The translations under genes were made by a program, and so were the position numbers. Positions 5,694-12,482 of a DNA stretch of 17,898 nt are shown here, piece after piece. Where the stretch lies: assembly GCA_046154545.1 (NCBI GenBank), contig JBJXGC010000004.1:1-17898 (forward strand), written 5' to 3'. A model generated the notes under the pieces. That model searched no databases. It saw nothing but the letters and a program-made list of their open reading frames with translations, and was not told where the DNA came from. The stretch comes from JBJXGC01 sp046154545 (lineage in GTDB: Bacteria; Chloroflexota; Dehalococcoidia; Tepidiformales; Tepidiformaceae). Numbering within the stretch: position 1 is the first letter of the stretch; every line of letters starts with the position of its first letter.

Positions 5694-6692
5694 ATGGTCG
5701 GACTCACGTTCATCGACCTGTTCGCCGGGATCGGCGGCATGCGAATTGGCCTCGAGGGCGCGAACTGCACGTGCGTTTTTAGCAGCGAGATCGATAAGTT
5801 CGCAAAGGCAACGTACAAGAAAAACTTCGGTGACGAGCCTGCCGGAGACATCAGGCGCATCGCGGCGGATGCGATTCCTGAGCACGACATCATCGCAGCC
5901 GGATTTCCGTGTCAGCCATTCTCCATCGCGGGAGTGTCCAAGAAGAGGGCGATCGGGAGGCCTGTCGGGCTCAAGGATCTTGACCAGGGCCAGCTCTTCT
6001 TCGAAGTTGAGCGTATTGCGAAAGCGCACCAGCCTCGCGCACTACTTCTGGAGAACGTCAAGAACCTTCAGACTGAAAACCATGGGGTGACCTTGCGGTG
6101 GATGCTCCGACGCCTTCGGCTCGCTGGGTATACATCGACCTGCGAGCTCTGGAACGCTCGTCCCTGGGTCCCACAGAATCGGCGACGACTCATCATCGTC
6201 GCGCTTCGGGGCGGGCGCGCGTTTCAGTTTCCAGAGCCGCCTGTAGTTGACCGTCTTCCCGTACTCGCCGACATCCTGGAACCGTCGCCGGGGCCAGAGT
6301 TCACCATTACAGACCGCCTGTGGGAGTACCTCCCTCGTTACGCGGAGAAACACCGTCTACGAGGAAACGGATTCGGGTTCGGGCTCGCCGACCTGCGCGG
6401 CGCGACGCGGACCCTCAGCGCAAGGTACCACAAGGACGGGGCGGAGATACTTATCCCTCAAGACGGGAGGAACCCGCGCCGCCTCACTCCCGAGGAGTGC
6501 CGCCGATTGATGGGCTTCCCCGATGGCTTCGAGATCCCGGTGTCGAACACGCAGGCCTACCGCCAGTTTGGCAATGCGGTGGTAGTCCCTATGATTGAGC
6601 ATATTGCCAAAGCGCTCGTCAGCCAGCTCGATGCCGATCCCGCCTGCCAGCCTCAGAGCCTGGTTCAGGAAGCGGTTGCTCGCGTGGGCTAG
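5694..6692 (+). CDS. DNA (cytosine-5) methyltransferase, Dcm-like
   Basis: A complete 332-residue C5 methyltransferase. Motif I is TFIDLFAGIGGMRIGLE (5-21), binding S-adenosylmethionine. Motif IV is AGFPCQPFS (69-77) with catalytic Cys73. Motif VI is LLENVKNL (118-125), motif VIII PQNRRRLIIVA (160-170), motif IX RRLTPEECRRLMGFP (262-276), and motif X AYRQFGNAVVVPM (288-300). The recognition region, with LWEYLPRYAEKHRLRGNGFG (209-228) and TRTLSARYHKDGAEILI (238-254), closely resembles E. coli Dcm as I remember it. A CCWGG-type target is therefore plausible but unproven. The start ATG 5694 has no Shine-Dalgarno. The 3' end overlaps the downstream glycosylase gene, so the two are probably co-translated. 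Confidence 0.95.
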   Translation: MVGLTFIDLFAGIGGMRIGLEGANCTCVFSSEIDKFAKATYKKNFGDEPAGDIRRIAADAIPEHDIIAAGFPCQPFSIAGVSKKRAIGRPVGLKDLDQGQLFFEVERIAKAHQPRALLLENVKNLQTENHGVTLRWMLRRLRLAGYTSTCELWNARPWVPQNRRRLIIVALRGGRAFQFPEPPVVDRLPVLADILEPSPGPEFTITDRLWEYLPRYAEKHRLRGNGFGFGLADLRGATRTLSARYHKDGAEILIPQDGRNPRRLTPEECRRLMGFPDGFEIPVSNTQAYRQFGNAVVVPMIEHIAKALVSQLDADPACQPQSLVQEAVARVG

Positions 6693-7338
6693 CGAGAACG
6701 GTCGCGATTTCGCCTGGCGCCACACCCGCGACCCCTACCAGGTTCTCATGGCCGAAATGATGGTTCACAGGACTCGAGCGCGCCAAGCGGAACTGGTGTG
6801 GACTGAGTTCGTTCGCCAGTACCCGTCCGCGGGCTCCGCCGCGGCTGCCACAGATGATACCCTGCTCAACGTCCTCCGCCCGCTTGGCCTTCACTGGCGC
6901 GCTTGCAACATCGTTCGGGCCGTCCGGGTCTTGGCCGGAGACCCCGCCGCCATTCAGACCCTGCGGGCGTTGAGCGGCGTCGGACACTATGCGACTGCCG
7001 TCGTTGAAACGGTCTGCTATGGCCGTGCTGCACCCATCGTTGATGCGAACGTGGTGCGGATCTATTCGAGATTTTTCGGACTCTCGTTGGGCGATGGGAT
7101 CCGGCGCAATCGCCGCTTCCACGACCTGGCTCTGAGCATGCTTCCGCAAACGCCGAGCGGGCGCATCAAGTGGTTTTGGGCGTTGATGGACCTCGGAGGA
7201 ACGGTGTGTGTCACTTCAGCTCCGCGATGCGAAGAATGTCCCGTGGCGGCACGGTGTCACTTCGCCACCAGCCATCTCTTGAATTCCGCGGGCAGCAACT
7301 CAAGCAGGTCGTCGGGCGCCAAGCGAGCCAAGTCGTAA
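6631..7338 (+). CDS. HhH-GPD DNA glycosylase, Mig-like T:G mismatch type
   Basis: A 235-residue member of the EndoIII/MutY superfamily. FAWRHTRDPYQVLMAEMMVH (27-46) is the MutY/Mig N-terminal signature. The helix-hairpin-helix is LSGVGHYATAVVE (114-126), then IVDANVVRI (136-144) with catalytic Asp138. Cys193-x6-Cys200-x2-Cys203-x5-Cys209 is a perfect 4Fe-4S loop. At the position of EndoIII Lys120 the residue is Tyr120, as in archaeal Mig.MthI, which removes T or U from G mismatches beside m5C methyltransferases. The repair role is inferred from this and from the adjacent methyltransferase. ATG 6631 gives a family-like N-terminus and a 62-base overlap with the methyltransferase; TTG 6595 is an alternative. 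The last ~24 residues after the cluster are antisense to the convergent gene and are probably non-functional tail. Confidence 0.88.
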   Translation: MPIPPASLRAWFRKRLLAWASENGRDFAWRHTRDPYQVLMAEMMVHRTRARQAELVWTEFVRQYPSAGSAAAATDDTLLNVLRPLGLHWRACNIVRAVRVLAGDPAAIQTLRALSGVGHYATAVVETVCYGRAAPIVDANVVRIYSRFFGLSLGDGIRRNRRFHDLALSMLPQTPSGRIKWFWALMDLGGTVCVTSAPRCEECPVAARCHFATSHLLNSAGSNSSRSSGAKRAKS

Positions 7339-7994
7339 GTAAGGTCGAGCTGCGTAGTCACGGCGATGAGCCGCCTGACAGTCCCAGACCGCTTGCGGTC
7401 AGTCGCACCGGCGCGGACCCGCTGCTCCCGTTCATCGTAATAGAGCCGATCTGCCACTTGCATGACGGCCGAGAGCGCGAGTAGATTCTGATAAGAAGCG
7501 AGTTGCTCTGCCATGTCGGGGTGGATATTAGGCGGTTGACACAATAGCGCCATCGGTGGCCTTGTTCGATTGACATGAAATACATAGACGGGACCGAAAA
7601 TGAGGTGACGAGAGGATCGTCGGAAGTTGCGACCAGGAAGGCCACCATTGAACAAATACCTGGATAATTCCAGCAATATCCGCTGTCCGTCCGAACGAGG
7701 AGGACAGATCTGGTCAAAATAAACAGCAGCTAGCCATGACCACAACCCATGGGCGGTCTCACGCTGTTGAACACCAGACGAATAGACGATCGGCTCCAAG
7801 TATGCAGCTAATTCTAGTCGTGATTGGAACGTCAATGCTTCATCGATCTCGACGTTGACTGGAAGTTCCGATGAAAGACTGGGGCTCATGAGAACGCGAG
7901 CTGGCCAATTCGGTCCTGGCTGAGCTTGCGCAAGGGAGAGTACTTCTTGGAATACCGCCACGCCCTCAGACGTGAAAGTTCTAAGCCGTATCAT
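7257..7994 (-). CDS. Uncharacterised protein, third gene of GHKL operon
   Basis: A 245-residue soluble protein beginning MIRLRTFTSEGVAVFQEVLS. It looks mostly helical, with conserved-looking aromatic blocks: AHGLWSWLAAVYFDQICP (81-98), SRHLIFGPVYVFHVNR (128-143), QLASYQNLLALSAVMQVADR (165-184) and a basic loop ATDRKRSGTVRRL (197-209) before a final LLELLPAEFKRWLV. I see no PD-(D/E)XK, HNH, GIY-YIG or PLD motif and no signal or membrane segment. I have a vague memory of similar proteins encoded beside C5 methyltransferases but cannot name a family. Its ATG overlaps the upstream gene's stop (ATGA, 7994-7991), and its last 82 bases overlap the convergent glycosylase frame. Several AT-rich stretches (for example 7480-7730) differ from the flanking housekeeping genes. 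Confidence 0.8.
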   Translation of the reverse strand: MIRLRTFTSEGVAVFQEVLSLAQAQPGPNWPARVLMSPSLSSELPVNVEIDEALTFQSRLELAAYLEPIVYSSGVQQRETAHGLWSWLAAVYFDQICPPRSDGQRILLELSRYLFNGGLPGRNFRRSSRHLIFGPVYVFHVNRTRPPMALLCQPPNIHPDMAEQLASYQNLLALSAVMQVADRLYYDEREQRVRAGATDRKRSGTVRRLIAVTTQLDLTYDLARLAPDDLLELLPAEFKRWLVAK

Positions 7995-8746
7995 TGAAGC
8001 ACCAGTCCTTTGGCCGTTGCGTAAGTCGGTGCACCGCGCAGCCTAGTCGCGAAGGCACTCCGAACCTCCGCGATCCAATCGCGGATTATCTCGGGGCCCT
8101 CGGTAGGCGGCTCAGAGCTTACCAGCGACTGGGCGAAGGCCAGCCAGCGGGACGGCCAATGCTCGAACACGGCGTCGTCAGCAGGAAATCTTACGTCGAG
8201 GAGAATCCAAACAAGAATTTCGTAAAGTACGGCGGGCAACACAACGGCCCTGAAGGTCGCATCGTTTGCGACGATGTCCATGATGCCAGGTATGCGGCTG
8301 TTGACGACAAGTTCGGGGTGATCGTCTTCGAATCGGACCTGCCAGACCTCGTTACCTAACTCCTCCGGCACGACCGGAAGGAGCGAGAGTCGCCGGCGGC
8401 CCGAGGCCGTGGAAACCTGGGGTCTGAGGCGGTCAGCCCCGGCGATGATGACGGCAACGGCCGCTCTCGGATCGACAACCTTGACGCGAAAGAGAACGGA
8501 ATCCGGGAAAACCGGATCGAGCTTCAGCTGACGACTTTCCTTAGCTGACGATGGAGATCCAAGTGGAAACCGCTGCACGGTTGACATTCTGTACGCTTCT
8601 AGGAATACCTCAGCCGCGCTCGGAAGTGTGGAGTCGAGGTTCAGCGCAACGGTCACCTCCAAGGGAGATTTCGTCACGTCGAGTATTAGCTCCACGTCGT
8701 CTTGGAGGATTCGCTGCCGGCCGGTGAAGTTGGCGCGGCCGATCAT
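7991..8746 (-). CDS. Uncharacterised protein, second gene of GHKL operon
   Basis: A 251-residue protein with no Cys. The first ~150 residues look beta-rich (ILQDDVELILDVTKSPLEVT near 13-32, VLFRVKVVDPRAAVAVIIAG near 84-103, NEVWQVRFEDDHPELVVN near 132-149), followed by a hydrophobic helix AVVLPAVLYEILVWILLD (167-184), more likely a buried core helix than a lone membrane span, and a helical C-terminus. No nuclease, ATPase or DNA-binding motif is obvious. It is joined to both neighbours by 4-base ATGA overlaps (8746-8743 and 7994-7991), so the three proteins are probably made in fixed ratio and may form a complex with the GHKL ATPase. Family not recognised. Confidence 0.8.
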   Translation of the reverse strand: MIGRANFTGRQRILQDDVELILDVTKSPLEVTVALNLDSTLPSAAEVFLEAYRMSTVQRFPLGSPSSAKESRQLKLDPVFPDSVLFRVKVVDPRAAVAVIIAGADRLRPQVSTASGRRRLSLLPVVPEELGNEVWQVRFEDDHPELVVNSRIPGIMDIVANDATFRAVVLPAVLYEILVWILLDVRFPADDAVFEHWPSRWLAFAQSLVSSEPPTEGPEIIRDWIAEVRSAFATRLRGAPTYATAKGLVLQ

Positions 8747-10644
8747 GGAGCGTCCCGCACATCGGCTATGACGTCGCGGCGGCGGTCGAATCCTCGAAAC
8801 TCGATTCTCGCCTCCCCCGCCGAGTCAGCATTGACAATGGCCCGATTCGGGGGAATTAAGTCGATGCTGGCGCCGTCGCTCGTTATATCCAGCTGGTCGA
8901 GGTGAAAGTCGTTCACGTCGAAGTGTGTGAAGGCGTTCCCGATTCGGCGGTCGTAGGCCAGCGTGATAAGGGCTGATTTGCGTGAACCATCTTGACTCGC
9001 GTGGAGCTTCACCGCGACACCGTCCGAAAGTGCTGCCACGGAGTACGCCCGAGGTTTCCTCGGAAGGATCGGAAGGGCCGGTGGCTTGCGGACGGGCTTC
9101 TCGCCGGGCGTCGGCTCGACGGCTTCATCCACCCAAAAAACATCGTTAAGCAGATCTTCGTCCGGCACCGCAGGCCGCCGCAACAGAGCTTCGGCGAGGT
9201 GCCGTGCAGAATGGCGCACGAATCTAACGCGAGATACTCCTTGAACCCACCGTGCCCCTGTCCGGACACGCGCCTCACGTTCGTCCCAGTCGCGGTGGGC
9301 CGGGGCCTCCGAGTCGCCAAGGAGGTCGGCAAGTACGCCCGGCGGAATCACAACAATCGAGCGAACTGAGTTGCGGGGCATCATTTTTACGTCGGGCACG
9401 GTGATGTCGTCGCGGATGTACTCGTCCGGCCGACTGGGCTGGGACAGTTCCTTGCGGAGGGCAACGCTGAATTCCACGCTTTGGGCGTCATGGTCAACAA
9501 CTTGCACGGAGAGACGGACCCGGGCGGCAATCGGTTCTCCGTTGTGGAATCGGGTCCGGAGTTCTTCGTCAGCCTCCAGTGGGACGTTGGACCAATCCGG
9601 CGCGCCCGTTGCCGCAGCCGCCAGGTCCAACGAGTACGATGACCCCTCGGCGCGCAGCCATTCCGCCAGCGCGATGTGCGAGGCCACGTCGCCTTCTGCT
9701 GAGTCTACGTCGGTGAGGTGCGCCCGCATGAATTCCACGACGGCTTCGCGATTCAGGATCGGCTGTCGCAAGTCGCCGTCCGTGATCTCGACAGTCAAGC
9801 GATTGTTCAGGATCGGCCAGAAGTAGTTGCGGAGAACCGCGAGCCGGAGCTGGAAGCGGTCGATTTCATGAACGGGATAAGGAACGACGACTGAGAGACC
9901 TGTGGCTTGCGCACTCCTCGGAAACAGCCGGAAGTCGCTCGCAAAGCCGCCCAACATGACCTCGTCCGAGAACGGCTTGCGGAGCTCCACGTCGCCAGCG
10001 GCAAGGCAGAAGAACCCGTAGGGGTCGAAGTGATCGCCGTTCAAAGTATGAGTCTTCAGGACCACTTGCCCCATAAGGATCGGACTCGGCGAGTCGCTGC
10101 GTGATGTGAGGCCGAAGTACGCCCCGATTCGCGACGAAGCAGGGAAAACCCACTTTCCCACCCCCCAGCGGCCACCTGAGGCCGACAGTTTCCCCGTACG
10201 GCCCGTGTTCCTCCAAAACCAGTTGAAGTCGTTTTTGGGGTCTTGCGATGGCCAATCGTCGATTTTGCCTGCAAGGCCTCGAGTTCCAAAGTCCTCGAAA
10301 GTCAGGAACGGCATCGGGCCCTCAAGCGCGGCAAGGGCCTCGATTCGCTCGCTGGAATCCAAACCGACGTCTAGCCGTTCCCGTAGGCCGTCCAAGTACC
10401 TCGCCGCCCGGGCCGGAGCTAGCGCATACTTCTGTCCGGAGAACTGAATTCGAATACGAACCGGCTCGGATCCCGATCGAGCATCGAGTGAGTTCTGAAT
10501 CGCTTCGCGTATCAGGTTTTCCGGGCTATCTTCTTGGAAGAACTGCCGTTGTATCGGATCCGACGCCATCTCTGCTGGCGTTATTCGCCGGAATGTCCAC
10601 ACGTGCTGGCCGCCCCCTGCAGAATCCAGCGACATTCTGCTCAT
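8743..10644 (-). CDS. GHKL (Hsp90/MutL/MORC-type) ATPase, candidate defence protein
   Basis: A 633-residue protein with an N-terminal GHKL ATP-binding domain: N-box EAIQNSLDAR (residues 47-56), which holds the Mg-coordinating Asn51; the adenine-binding TFEDFGTRGL (115-124, D118-x-G120-x-x-G123); and a glycine-rich ATP lid SGGRWGVGK (156-164). About 200 residues of a transducer-like region follow (for example VVPYPVHEIDRFQLRLAVLR), then a domain with no motif I know and a beta-rich C-terminus. It is a member of the MutL/MORC-like ATPases found in prokaryotic restriction-modification and conflict systems by motif, not by search. I choose ATG 10644 because it overlaps the stop of a short leader ORF as ATGA; TTG 10662 and ATG 10635 are alternatives. 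It heads a three-gene coupled operon. Confidence 0.85.
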   Translation of the reverse strand: MSRMSLDSAGGGQHVWTFRRITPAEMASDPIQRQFFQEDSPENLIREAIQNSLDARSGSEPVRIRIQFSGQKYALAPARAARYLDGLRERLDVGLDSSERIEALAALEGPMPFLTFEDFGTRGLAGKIDDWPSQDPKNDFNWFWRNTGRTGKLSASGGRWGVGKWVFPASSRIGAYFGLTSRSDSPSPILMGQVVLKTHTLNGDHFDPYGFFCLAAGDVELRKPFSDEVMLGGFASDFRLFPRSAQATGLSVVVPYPVHEIDRFQLRLAVLRNYFWPILNNRLTVEITDGDLRQPILNREAVVEFMRAHLTDVDSAEGDVASHIALAEWLRAEGSSYSLDLAAAATGAPDWSNVPLEADEELRTRFHNGEPIAARVRLSVQVVDHDAQSVEFSVALRKELSQPSRPDEYIRDDITVPDVKMMPRNSVRSIVVIPPGVLADLLGDSEAPAHRDWDEREARVRTGARWVQGVSRVRFVRHSARHLAEALLRRPAVPDEDLLNDVFWVDEAVEPTPGEKPVRKPPALPILPRKPRAYSVAALSDGVAVKLHASQDGSRKSALITLAYDRRIGNAFTHFDVNDFHLDQLDITSDGASIDLIPPNRAIVNADSAGEARIEFRGFDRRRDVIADVRDAP

Positions 10645-10673
10645 CCGCCCACCATCGGGCAAGCTCGCCCCAT
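10641..10673 (-). CDS. Ten-codon leader ORF coupled to the GHKL ATPase gene
   Basis: Minus strand ATG 10673 to TGA 10643-10641 encodes MGRACPMVGG. Just upstream is a strong purine run (GAGGGGAGGGAGGGG, 10692-10678) at ribosome-site distance, whereas the ATPase start itself has no good site. The TGA overlaps ATG 10644 as ATGA, exactly as the later genes overlap one another. It may serve to load ribosomes for the ATPase or act as a regulatory leader peptide. Existence as a translated peptide is inference. Confidence 0.4.
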   Translation of the reverse strand: MGRACPMVGG

Positions 10674-10701
10674 TGATCCCCTCCCTCCCCTCGGCTACTC
10701 T
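10673..10701 (+). promoter_or_regulatory. Sigma-70-like hrcA promoter
   Basis: TTGATC (10673-10678) and TACTCT (10696-10701) are separated by exactly 17 bases. Transcription would begin near 10708, placing CIRCE (10717-10743) in the untranslated leader. The spacer is the C-rich complement of the leader ORF's ribosome site on the other strand. Confidence 0.65.
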
Positions 10702-10716
10702 GGTTGAGTGACGGCG

Positions 10717-10743
10717 TTAGCACTCGGACGCTGAGAGTGCCAG
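10717..10743 (+). promoter_or_regulatory. CIRCE operator (HrcA-binding inverted repeat)
   Basis: TTAGCACTC-N9-GAGTGCCAG: the left arm matches consensus exactly, while the right arm matches 7 of 9 (consensus GAGTGCTAA). The spacing of 9 is canonical. It lies between the hrcA promoter and its ribosome site, so HrcA should autorepress its operon. It is the only CIRCE I find in the window. Confidence 0.93.
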
Positions 10744-10764
10744 ATGCCCGATCGAGGCTTGATA

Positions 10765-11799
10765 ATGGCTTTGTCAGAGCGCCGCGGGCGCATCCTTGCC
10801 TTCATCGTCGATGACTACGTCGATTCCGCCCAGCCGGTTGGGTCGCAGTCGCTTGTCGACCGCCACAGCCTGGGGCTCTCCAGCGCCACCGTCCGGAACG
10901 AGATGGCCGCCCTCGAAGAAGAGGGCCTCATCCAGCACCCCCACACCTCGGCCGGCCGCATCCCTTCGAACCGCGGTTACCGCTACTACGTCAGCTCCCT
11001 CATGCCCGAGCGTGAACTTTCGCGCCAGGAGCAGGTCAGCATCCTCCACCAGTTCCACCAGAGCGCCCGCGACCTCGAGGACTGGGTCTCGCTGGCCGCT
11101 TCGGTGCTGGCCAATTCGCTCCACAACGTCGCCCTCGCCACCCAGCCGAAGGTCCTCGAGGTGCGCTTCAAGCAGCTCCAGCTCGTCGAGCTGACCGAGA
11201 ACCGGGCGCTGCTCGTGGTGGTGACTAGCGACGCCCAGGTCCACCAGCAGACGCTCGACTTCCAGACGCACGTCGGCCAGGAGGCGCTCACCCGGTTGGC
11301 CGGCCGCCTGAACGCCGAGTTCGGCGGGCACATGGCGGCCGACCTCCCGATGCGCGGGAAGAACGAGCCGCTCAGCGCCGTCGAGGGGACGGTCGTGGCA
11401 GCGGTCACGGAGCTGCTCCTGCGGGAACAGCGGGCGGCCATCGAAGAGCCGGTGGTCGAGGGTGTCCGGGAGATGCTCCGCCAGCCCGAATTCGACCAGA
11501 GCGACCGCATGCTCGACACGCTCGAAGCGGTCGATGAACGAAAGCTCCGCGACGCTATCCCATCCGGGGCAGTAGCAGGGGACGGAGTGGCCGTTGTCAT
11601 CGGCGATGAAAACCCGGATGGTCCTTATAAGGACATGAGCTTCGTGCTTGCCCGCTACGGCATGCCCGGCGGCGCGAGCGGCGTCCTCGGCGTCCTCGGC
11701 CCCACCCGCCTGGCCTACGGCGACGCCGTAGCCCACGTCCGCTACGTGAGCGACGTGCTGACGCAGCTCATCGGCAAATACTACGGACAGGAGGGATAG
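10765..11799 (+). CDS. hrcA: Heat-inducible transcription repressor HrcA
   Basis: A 344-residue repressor of heat-shock genes that binds CIRCE and is kept active by GroEL in known systems. The N-terminal winged helix includes RRGRILAFIVDDYVDSAQPV (6-25), GSQSL, SSATVRNEMAALEEEGLI (39-56) and the hallmark HPHTSAGRIPSNRGYRYYV (58-76). The remaining GAF-like and dimerisation regions are present, ending with the family-typical YGDAVAHVRYVSDVLTQLI. I prefer ATG 10765, preceded by GAGG at 7 bases, over ATG 10744, which directly abuts CIRCE and leaves no ribosome site. It is first in a heat-shock operon with grpE and dnaK. Length is normal for the family. Confidence 0.97.
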   Translation: MALSERRGRILAFIVDDYVDSAQPVGSQSLVDRHSLGLSSATVRNEMAALEEEGLIQHPHTSAGRIPSNRGYRYYVSSLMPERELSRQEQVSILHQFHQSARDLEDWVSLAASVLANSLHNVALATQPKVLEVRFKQLQLVELTENRALLVVVTSDAQVHQQTLDFQTHVGQEALTRLAGRLNAEFGGHMAADLPMRGKNEPLSAVEGTVVAAVTELLLREQRAAIEEPVVEGVREMLRQPEFDQSDRMLDTLEAVDERKLRDAIPSGAVAGDGVAVVIGDENPDGPYKDMSFVLARYGMPGGASGVLGVLGPTRLAYGDAVAHVRYVSDVLTQLIGKYYGQEG

Positions 11800-11803
11800 C
11801 GAC

Positions 11804-11831
11804 GAGCTTCTAGCTGCTAGCTACTAGTGGT
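11804..11831 (+). repeat. TAGCTNY heptad repeat, copy 2 (forward, after hrcA)
   Basis: TAG occurs at 11811, 11818 and 11825, 7 bases apart and in three different frames, just after the hrcA stop (11797-11799). It ends CTAGTGGT, which pairs with ACCACTAG at the start of copy 3, so copies 2 and 3 form an imperfect inverted pair enclosing about 50 bases. Confidence 0.8.
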
Positions 11832-11882
11832 CACTCGCCGCTGACGGATCGTTCTCACCGCCGCCGGCCAATCGACCACCGT

Positions 11883-11914
11883 ACCACTAGCAGCTAATGG
11901 CTAATAGCTAACAG
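11883..11914 (-). repeat. TAGCTNY heptad repeat, copy 3 (inverted, before grpE)
   Basis: CTA (TAG on the minus strand) recurs at 11887, 11894, 11901 and 11908 with exact 7-base spacing, ending 5 bases before the grpE ATG and leaving no space for a normal Shine-Dalgarno. It is the inverted partner of 11804-11831. Confidence 0.8.
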
Positions 11915-11918
11915 CCAC

Positions 11919-12425
11919 ATGAGCGATCAAGATGAGCGTGAACAGATGACACCGGACGGCGACCGCGTCGCGACGAGCGAGCTGGACGAGCTGCGCGAGA
12001 AGGCCGACACGAACTACAAGAACTGGCAACGGACAGCCGCCGACTTCCAGAACTACAAGCGGCGGATCGAACAGGAGCGTGGCGAAAGCGCACGTTTCGC
12101 CAATGCAGCGCTGGTGATAAACCTGCTGCCCGTGTACGACGATCTCGACCGGGCGGTCAGCACGGTGGATGCGCATCTCGCCGGGCTGAACTGGGTGCAG
12201 GGCGTCATCGCCATCCAGAAGAAGTTCACCGGCCTGATGACGGCGATGGGCGTGAGCGAAGTGCCGTCGGAAGGCGCGAAATTCGACCCGTCCCTGCACG
12301 AAGCGGTGGCGAACCAGCCCGGCGACGAAGGCAAGGTGCTCGCTGTCGTCCAGAAGGGCTACAAGATCGGCGACAAAGTCATCCGCCCGGCGATGGTCAT
12401 CGTCGGGGAAGATCCTAGCGGTTAG
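11919..12425 (+). CDS. grpE: Nucleotide exchange factor GrpE
   Basis: A 168-residue GrpE, the ADP-releasing cofactor of DnaK. The long N-terminal helix contains ELDELREKADTNYKNWQRTA (21-40) and ADFQNYKRRIEQER (41-54), matching the family's 'd...R..adf.NykrR...e'. The C-terminal beta wing includes FDPSLHEAV and VLAVVQKGYKIGDKVIRPAMV, the family signature that contacts DnaK. It lies between hrcA and dnaK in the expected operon. The ATG 11919 has an inverted heptad repeat directly upstream instead of a ribosome site; ATG 11946 is a weaker alternative. Its final codons (Ser-Gly-stop) lie inside heptad repeat copy 4. Confidence 0.96.
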   Translation: MSDQDEREQMTPDGDRVATSELDELREKADTNYKNWQRTAADFQNYKRRIEQERGESARFANAALVINLLPVYDDLDRAVSTVDAHLAGLNWVQGVIAIQKKFTGLMTAMGVSEVPSEGAKFDPSLHEAVANQPGDEGKVLAVVQKGYKIGDKVIRPAMVIVGEDPSG

Positions 12426-12442
12426 CTACTAGCTGCTAGTAG
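12416..12442 (+). repeat. TAGCTNY heptad repeat, copy 4 (forward, spanning grpE stop)
   Basis: TAG at 12416, 12423, 12430 and 12437, each 7 bases apart. The second is the grpE stop codon, and the first lies out of frame in the last grpE codons, so the repeat supplies the end of the gene. The three from 12423 onward occupy all three frames. Confidence 0.8.
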
Positions 12443-12482
12443 TCCAACCGAAACGTACGTCCTGAGGCATCAGGATCAGTCA

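Noticed and set aside
10774..11736. A 320-residue minus-strand open frame opposite hrcA
   Set aside because: Shadow of hrcA; Val/Gly/His/Asp-rich with no recognisable fold.
11883..11918. A second CIRCE or heat-shock promoter before grpE
   Set aside because: No TTAGCACTC-type arms or paired -35/-10 boxes are found; the sequence is the inverted heptad repeat.
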